From Arbacia lixula (taxonomy: Eukaryota > Echinodermata > Echinoidea > Arbacioida > Arbaciidae), in NCBI GenBank assembly GCA_963669155.1, contig OZ022597.1, forward strand, positions 17,545,410 to 17,609,409: a stretch of DNA of 64,000 nucleotides. The letters run 5' to 3'. The notes under the pieces are model-generated. The model did no database searches. It was not told the origin of the DNA and worked only from the letters and a program-made list of their open reading frames with translations. Positions 50,501 to 59,500 of this stretch are shown one piece after another. The stretch's first letter is position 1. Every line of letters begins with the position of its first letter. Position numbers and translations under genes: made by a program.

Positions 50501-53500
50501 CAAAATCTCTTTGAAATCAGGCGATTGCTGTAATTCCGCTCAAAATCAATGTCCAGGGCCCCGTAACATAAAAGTCTGTGATCAATCGCAAAATGGCATT
50601 GGCTAATCAACATCATTGTGACATCCGCTTTTTGTTCAAAAGAATGACCAATAACCAATCACAATTTGTCTTTCAAATTTGCAATTGATCGCAAACCTTT
50701 ATGCTACGCCGCTCTGAACTGATATTATGAGAAAAGTTCTTATACACTTTTTCCAACAGATCATGTTCCTATTGTTTTTTGTCCTTTCAAATCCTGGATC
50801 CGCCACTGGGCCCCGTTGCATAAAACTTACCATTAATGGTAACTCTGTCATCAATGGTAACTACCATGGTAACATTGCTCGAGAGCCAATCAAATTCAAG
50901 GTTTCCATAGAAGTTGCCATTGATAACAAAGTTACTATTAATGGTAAGTTTTATTGCAACAGGGCCCTGGAGTTACGATTCTAGTTGCAATCAATCACAA
51001 GTCTTTATAAGACAGGGGGTGTGGAGTCCTACCTGCTTGATTTCGTCTCGTTCCTGCATCTTAAGCTTCCTCTCCTGCTGCTGCCTGTGGAACTGCTCCC
51101 TGACAATGGCAGCCCGCCGCTGCTTCTCCTCTCGGCTCCTGAGACGGGGAGAGGGCAATTTGCAAGAGTCATGAAACTTGGCAGGAATCACGAGTATGCC
51201 CTAATGATAATGTGTAGGATATTTCAAAGTCACAAACAAACAAACAAAAGTCATAGCTTCACAAACCTTTTCAGGAAAAGAGAAAAACCATCCTTGTTTA
51301 CCTTTGAAATACCCTATTTCATAGTCTTCATTCAGATACCATGGTCCCATTGCATAAAACTTACCATTAATGGTAGCTCTGTCATCAATGGTAACTACCA
51401 TGATAACACCGCTCGATAGCCAATCAAATTCACTTTCCATAGCAGTTGTTACTGATAACAAAGTTACCATCAATAAGTTTCATGCAACAGGCCCATATAT
51501 TGTGCCACACATTGTATTGCTAGACGGTGCGCCCTCGCCTCAATGTATCACTGCAGTGCAGTGAGGTGTGATGTATACACAATTCTCTTCCTTTTTTACC
51601 TTCAAAAGGGCTTCCCTGTCTTTAAAGGGATGGTTCACCATGAAATTAAGTTGGTTTTAATAAAAGGAGACACATGGAAGAAAAATATGAGTGAAGTTTT
51701 GATGAAAATCCATCAAAGGATAAGGAAGTTGTTATCTTTGACAATTTTGATTTTGTCACAAGCTATTCCATGTGCATTTTCTCAAAAAGATATGCATTAT
51801 TTCACCTGTGTCTTTGATACATCATTAGAAATGCGTTTTCACACACATACATGTATGAACAAACAAATATTGTTATTTATGGAATAATTTTTCACACAAC
51901 ATATGGGAGAACACCTTGCATGTGACGTCACAAATTTGAAATTTTAAAAGATCATAACTTTCTTATCCTTTGACAAATTTTTGTAAAACCTTCACTACTG
52001 TTTCTTTGATGTTTCTGCTTTTATTGAAACCAACTTATCTTCAGGGTGAACTATCCCTTTAATCAAGAAATTAACATTTACTTCTTCAGTTCCTCCATGT
52101 TCTTCTTCCTCTCCTCCGCCATCTTCCGTCGGACGACCTCCTCCTTCTTCTGCTTCTCGAGGAGCTGTGCCTTCTTCTCTGCCTGTAGCTCCTGTTTCAA
52201 GAAAAAAAGACGACATCAGAGCCCTGTCTCATAAAAGATTTGCAATTGATCGCAATATGACTTGTGATTGATAGCAATCATAACCCTGGGCCATGTTGCA
52301 TATATGCTTTAAATTATTGTAACTTACCATCAATGGTAACTTCCTTGGCAACAAGTGCTAAAATGAGAGCTCATTGGCTGTTGCCATGGTAGTTATCATT
52401 GATGATAACACACTTTTTTGTGATGCTTAGAAAGTCACTCATCTCTTTGAGTTGAGTAGAAACAAGGCGTTTGGCGATGATTCCTAGGTTGATTCTTAAA
52501 TCTACTAAAGAAGTCTGCTCTTATCATAGGTTCCATCATGAATTCACTTTTTTTTCTTCTTTTTTTTTGGTCACAATCGCTGATGCAGGTTATTGATTAC
52601 TTCTCTGGTAACCCTCTCAGTACCAATCATTCATATTCCCATAAATTATTACATGGTTTATCATCTATGGGACTGAGCAGATCAATGGGTCTGCATATAT
52701 ATAGATATAAACATCTCTCTCATCTATTCACAGCCATATACCTTGAGTGTCTTCTTCTGGGGGGTATTCCTCTGGATGAATGAAGTGATGACACTGCTGG
52801 AGCGAGGTGTCCCCGGCGTGGCGCCAACCAGCTTCTTCTTCTTGCCGGCGTTGAGTGCATTCAGGAAGGACTTCGGGTGGGGTCTGATCACCTGCAGGGA
52901 GTGAGGGGGATTAATTGTAGATGCTATCTTCATACGAAATACAAAACCAATCTTATAGGTCCTTTGGTGCTTCACAGGGATTTTTCCCCGAAATGAGGCT
53001 TGTTCACTCCACGTCGTGATCAATCTTTCCATATTTGATTGGGTTATTAGATTTGTATTCATTGATAAAATACATAAATTCGGAGAAATATTTTACAAAG
53101 TACATTGACCTTTGACCTCATGTAGATGTGACCTAAATATTACACTGATTATAGGGTTTGCAAAATATGTAATTAATTTGAAGTAAACTGTTGAACGGTT
53201 CTCAAGGTAAATAGATTTAGGACAGAAAGATGGACAACCTGAAAACATGCTGCCTCTGGTGACTTTGTGGCAGAGGCATGAAACGAGCAACAAAGAGGAG
53301 GTAAAATAAATGACATGGTCATTGAAGTGAGCCCTCTATTGGTTCTCTGGCTCACCTTGGACGGCGGGCACTCGGGGGACGGAGTCTTCTCGATGATGTC
53401 ATCAGATCCGGAGCTGGAGCGAGAACTAGAGCTTGAGGAGGTTGACCTAGAGAAGAGGAGAAGGAAATTGTATGAAGCCAACTATGGTTTATATTACTTT

Positions 53501-56500
53501 GCAATAAATAAGGGAATATCATGCTTTCTTGCACGGATGAAGAGATCCGAGAAATGGGGTGGGGGGGGGGGGGTTGAGTAGTCTTTTGTTGTATCTATCT
53601 GAGATAATAATGCGCTAATATAATTGTAAGTTGGCATTCTGAAATTTGTAGTGACAGCTCTTGACTCTTGCAGAGAGATCTGGGGTTCTACCCTAGCCAG
53701 AGCGTTTACCATTGGACAAGGTCTTTTGCTCATGTTTGTCCCTCTCAACCTAGGGGGTGTTTCACCAAGCTCTTCGTAAGTTACGAACGACTGGTGATCC
53801 CTTCTTGTGCTAAATGCGATACCACACTTTGTGCATTGAGAATCTGATTTATTAGCACAAGAAGGGATCACCAGTCGTTCGTCAAGTCGTTCGTACCTAA
53901 CTTACGAACAGCTTGGTGAAACACCCCAGAGGACAAATAAATGGGTAAGTGATCTCATGAGATCAACTAGCTTCTAGCGCTATTTGGTAGCTTAGCTAAA
54001 GCAAGAGTACTAATTGAGTGATGCTTCATGCTAGGAAAGCACTATCAGAATACACACACACACGACAAACTCATATTAGCGTACAATATTATGACGTTCA
54101 TTATTTCATATACATTAGTTTAAAGCCCCAGGTTTCTTTGTAATGAGAACATGAAAAAGAAGTGATATACAACAATGCCTTTGGTACTTTGACTATAATT
54201 AACACATGCACTCTTATCATTTGTAAACTTGTACATGTACATGGTCTCAAGTGTAATTTCTTGTGTATGTTTGTATTATTGAAATTCATTTGTACAGTTA
54301 TGTAATCTGGAATGTATTGTAATTTGTAAAACCATGTGAAAAGTAAATTTCCTGATGAACAATAAATAATTCAATCTCTCTTTGTCTTCAGCCTATGTCT
54401 CCTATATTCCTTTTAACATCATTTTTTTATTTTTCCTTCCTTGTCTAATCTAATTCTCGACTCCATCGTAAATGGTGCTTTTTCTTACCCTCTCTTGTCG
54501 TCCTTGGGCCTTGCAGCTTGCCCCTCATCCTCTTCAGACTCGTGCAGACTTAGCTTCTTGGCGATCCTCTCGCTCCGCCGTGAGGGCGAGCCGTGCTTCT
54601 CAGGCTCAAGCGAGTCCCGCTCCATATGGCTCACTGCCCGAGCGAGGGACTGGCGCGTGGATCGTCGGATAGACTGCAACAATCAAGATGGTAGATAACC
54701 TCGGGTTAAATCTTTGCTTGCCAGACAAAATATTGCTCTACGTGATTTCTATGTGGTTCTACACGCATCAATGGCGCATAAAGGACATTTGGTCTATATG
54801 TGGTTAGAGCCATATTACAAGTAATTGTTTCTTAGAAAGTAGAATGTCATGTTTGATCAAACCACCTGATAGTCATGGCCGCAATGCTGAATTGCATACA
54901 TCAGATTTACATTTTTTTCCAAATCATTCTCACATGTTTTTAAAGGTAAAGTGGAAAAATTAAACTTATCATTTGAACCATATATCCAAAAAAAAAAAAA
55001 AAAATCATGTACAGTACACTGTGCAGTGTATGCGCTTCACATATACTGATATATTGTAGAAGTCTTCAATTAGAAGAATTTATCACTACTATAGACAGGC
55101 AGGGCTAAATCTGCTTGAAAATATAAAACCAAGAAAGATTGTGCTTAGATCAATGCTAATGGAAAGGGCTGCCATTTTTTTCCAAATCATTTTAAAGGTA
55201 AAGTGGATAAATTAAAGTTTATCATTTGAAACATATATCCAAAAAAGAAAAAAATCATGTATCAGGATTTATCACCACTATAGACAGGCAGGGCTGAATC
55301 TGCTTGAAAATGTTGTGCTTAGATCAATGCTATTGGAAAGGGCTGCCATTTTTTATCCAAAAAAGAAAAAAATCATGTATCAGGATTTATCACTACTATA
55401 GACAGGCAGGGCTGAATCTGCTTGAAAATGTTGTGCTTAGATCAATGCTATTGGAAAGGGCTGCCATTTTACCTGCTTGAAAATGTAAAACCAAGAAAGG
55501 TTGTGCTTAGATCAATGCTATTGGACAGGGCTGTAAAGCCCACGCACCTGTCGTCCTTGATGCAGCCTGAGGTAAGTGGAGGTCCTCCTCTTGGACTGGC
55601 TGGAGGCTGTGGAGAGTCTGGCAGCCACTGACAGTCTCCTGCTGGCCCGTGTGCTCCTCCGCTGCTGACGGATGCTCTTCTCCTCCATCAGACTGTCCTC
55701 CTCCATCCCCAACGACGACAGAGACGATGATGAGGATGACGCCGAGGTGGACACAACTTGCGGCGGTGCCGATGACGATGCGCTGTCTGGCTCGTCATCG
55801 TCATGGATCTCTTCCAGAGAGTCTTGGGAGAGGACGGTGCTGTCTGCCGCTGGGGGTGGTTGGACGCTGGTGTCCGGTAGCACCTCCTGGGGCTTGATGA
55901 CTGCTTCATCCGCTGGGGCTTCAGAGTGCGTCTCCTGGTCTTGGGTGGTCTTGGACATATCAAGAGTTGGCTGAGCTCCTCTGCTTCTGAGGCCACTGAA
56001 GAAGCTGGACACCTCTTTGGCCTTCTCCTCCAGGACTGCTTTTCCCTTGGCTTTAGCTGGTGGTGTTGAGGCCTTCCCTGGAGTGAGTCTTGCCTTGGAT
56101 GACACTTGGATGCTGAGAAGCGGACTGCTCCTGTACGGACTCTGGCCAGCAGTGGAGGTGGGCGTCTTGGGTGACCGAGGGGTCTTTGGTGTACCAGGAG
56201 TCCTCGGACTGGAAGGGGCCTGTCCCAACCGCGGTCGCTTTGGCGAGCTGGCCTCCTCCGCAGTCTGCACCTTAGCGATCACACCCTCATGCAGCTGGAC
56301 AAGCCGCTTGACATGGTCCTTATATCTGCTCTCTCCTGGTGTAGATGGTGTCTTAGCCTTAGCGGCAAACCTCTTGCCGAGACGGCTGACCGCTTTCTTA
56401 TCAGATCTGACCGATGAGCTATCCTCTGCTGCACTAGCTTCTGAGCTGCTGTCCGCAGACGACTGCCCAACATTCCTCGTTAGTCTGGTCCTTGCGGACT

Positions 56501-59500
56501 GCCGCGTCGCTGTTTGGCGCATTGACGCTCGTGTAGACGCACGCACAGGCTTCTTCTTTACCTCAGGCGGGGCTTTCTTTTCTGCTGTTGCTGTCGCAGG
56601 GGCAACGTCCTCCTCCTTCCCACCTGCCTTCAGTTCCTCCTTGCAAGTGCCCTCCTCCTCTGTGCTGCTTTTCTTGGTTCTCCTCCCTCGTCCCGTCTGC
56701 CTACCTATCGTTTTCGCCGTTGTGGCGCGGGTTGACGCGCGGGTCGACGCTCTGGCTGCTCGGGACCGTCTCGCTTGAGGTGGTGGTGTCGGTTCCGCCG
56801 CAGCCGCCGCCGTAGTCTCCGCCACTTTCTCAGCTGTCACTTCTTCCTCCTTAATTGGGATTGAAGGAGCTGCCGTCGCACAAGGAGATGTTGCTTCTAT
56901 GGACTCGCCCTGTAGAGACGCACCTCTGCTCTTCTTTGCTGGGGGCGTGGCAGTAGGAGGGCTGGTTACCGAGGCACTCTTGAGAGCCTCCTTGTGGAAG
57001 TCAGAAATTTCTTGTGCTTGTGACGACTGGCGCTTGGCAGCCTGACGAGTAGACGTCCTTGTTCTGTGTGGGAAATAAATGTAATACAACTCACACATTA
57101 GAGTCCCAATTATACTATATTTATGAAGTATCAAGTCGTGCTCTCAAAGGGGAACAAAGTATTTGTGGGGCTTATGTTCAAACAAGCAGCGGACCCTGAA
57201 GCATGCTATGGATTAAACTCTAAGAGAACAATTAAAATTCTTTCAGGGACTATTGTTATTTCTAATGACTGCTTTATTTCTTGCATTGCAGGTGGGGGGG
57301 GGGGGGGGAGCTGGAGAAGGGGTCGCCAGTAGCCTGTTATCATTTCACTTGATCACACAGTTTTGCTGGTACTCTCTCCATAATAATAACATTGATTGAT
57401 CAATCTGTTAATAAAATAAGCAGAGGAAAAGATATGATTGGACAGGGACTTGACACAATGACTATAATTAGGAACTAATAGCCAATTCTCTTGCTTATTA
57501 GGACAGGGCCCCATTGCATAAAACTTATCCATTAATGGTAACTCGGCCATCAATAGTAACTACCATGGTAACCAGTATTAGTAACACCACTCAACAGCCA
57601 ATCAAATGTTTCCATAAAACTTGCCATTAGAAGCAAAGTTACCATCAAAGGTAAGTTTTATACAATAGGGCCCAGGTGTTTATTCAACCAATCGGATCGA
57701 TCGAATGGTCTTACCTCTTAGCAGGTTGTACGGGGTCCTCTGTGTCCTGGACAGAGCTCTTCCGAGCCCTCCTCCGCCCCTTCCTGGCCCTGTTCTTCAC
57801 ACACGGCGTCTTGGGCAGCAGCTTGATCTCATCCCTAGAAGAACACAGCAACAACAAAAACAACAATGATGATACAATAATGCTAAATATGTTACTCATT
57901 GCGGATAAATGGCTACTGATAATCGTTTGTCTCGCAATGTAAGGTAAACAGAATCGAAAAGATCACAACGTTTCGTGCGCCGCTGCAACACTTCGTCAGG
58001 TGTGATACAAAATTGTAGTAAGTAGGGGTTTAAATACCCTATGGTCAGTGCAGCGCACTAACAGAAATCTGCTCATAAATGGTCCAATACTAATAGCCGG
58101 CGTATCCGGGTACTTGACCAACAATAGACCGTTAATGCGCCTCGCTTGTTACCGCCAGTCACTGCGCGGCTCACGAAACGTTGTGATCTTTTCGATTCAG
58201 TTTACCTTTCATTGCGAGACAAATGATTATCAGTAGCCAATATGTAAGTAATCCACTGCTTTTGGGGGGCCAGCAACAGTCAGCTAACTGACTAGCATGT
58301 TGATCGCAGGCCTCGAAAGTCACCTGTTTTAGGGGCAGGCAACTTTTAGTTTTGGGGGGGCACTTTTTTCACTTTTTTCAAGGGCAGCAAGTTAGGTCAG
58401 AGGGGCACCAAGGCAAAAACCGACAATTATGAAAGGGCACCAAGACAAATCCCTAAAATATGAAAGGGCTTCCAAACCCATACCCCCATTGGCGGCTTAA
58501 ACATTAAAAATATTTGTTTTGTTTGTTTTTTCATCTGGCCATAAGGCCAGGTAAAATTGAGTACATGTTGATCGTCCGGATTTTTTAAAAAGAGGAGGGT
58601 GTACCATATTATTTGATATTTGATAGTTTTCCCAAGATGGCTGCCGCATGTAAAATAGTATATAATACGATGCACATCAACCAACGTTGCTGTAGTGTGT
58701 ATGATTTGCCCCCAAAATATCAATTTTTTCAACAGGTTTCTTTTTGTCTATTTTTAAATATTAAAATGTTGCCTTTATTTTAAATATGAAATTACATTTT
58801 GTTGATATATTGTCATTTTTGTGTTGATTTTGTAATTAATGTTTTAACATTTGTGCAAACACTTTCATTGGAAGCCTTGTTTTTCCTCAAAATACACGGA
58901 ACAGCAACAGAAATTACTCCAGAATCTCAACGAAATTCAAAGATTAGATGGCCACAAAACACGATCTCACTTCACTACAATCATGATAATCAGACTGCAC
59001 TCGACTCCAGCGCACTCGATTGTACCCCTCACCCTGGCCTCGCGCGGGCCGGGGTCGGCCGCATGGAAAACATGCACATAGCGTATGTATATACGGCTTT
59101 GAACACAGACATGTGTTGCTGCCCTCTACGTTGAAGATATCGCGTTTTCGAATAATGGCGGATGGGAAAAAGTCGTTGACTGACCAGAACGATGTCAAAC
59201 CCCCCCCCAAATTACCCATCAACATTCCATTCAATCGTGACAAAATGCTATTAATGTGAAAGGTGAGGATGTATTTATGTTAAATGTGTTTGTCAAAATC
59301 TTTTTTGTGCGCCGATTGATCCGATTGAAGTGGATTGTAATGAGTTGTTGGTACAGTGGCTGATAAAAATTTTAACATCGCTACTCAATGCGTATTGACT
59401 TTCTGTGTAAACTTTTTCATGTACCGCTACACAAAGTCTATGGGGAAACGGAATGTCCATTTTCACCTGCTGAAACTGGAAAAGACCATATGGCCTAATG

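Noticed and set aside
56017-56778. 253-residue open frame on the plus strand
   Set aside because: Antisense shadow of INCENP exon 3; the minus strand has the conserved protein with matching splice phases.
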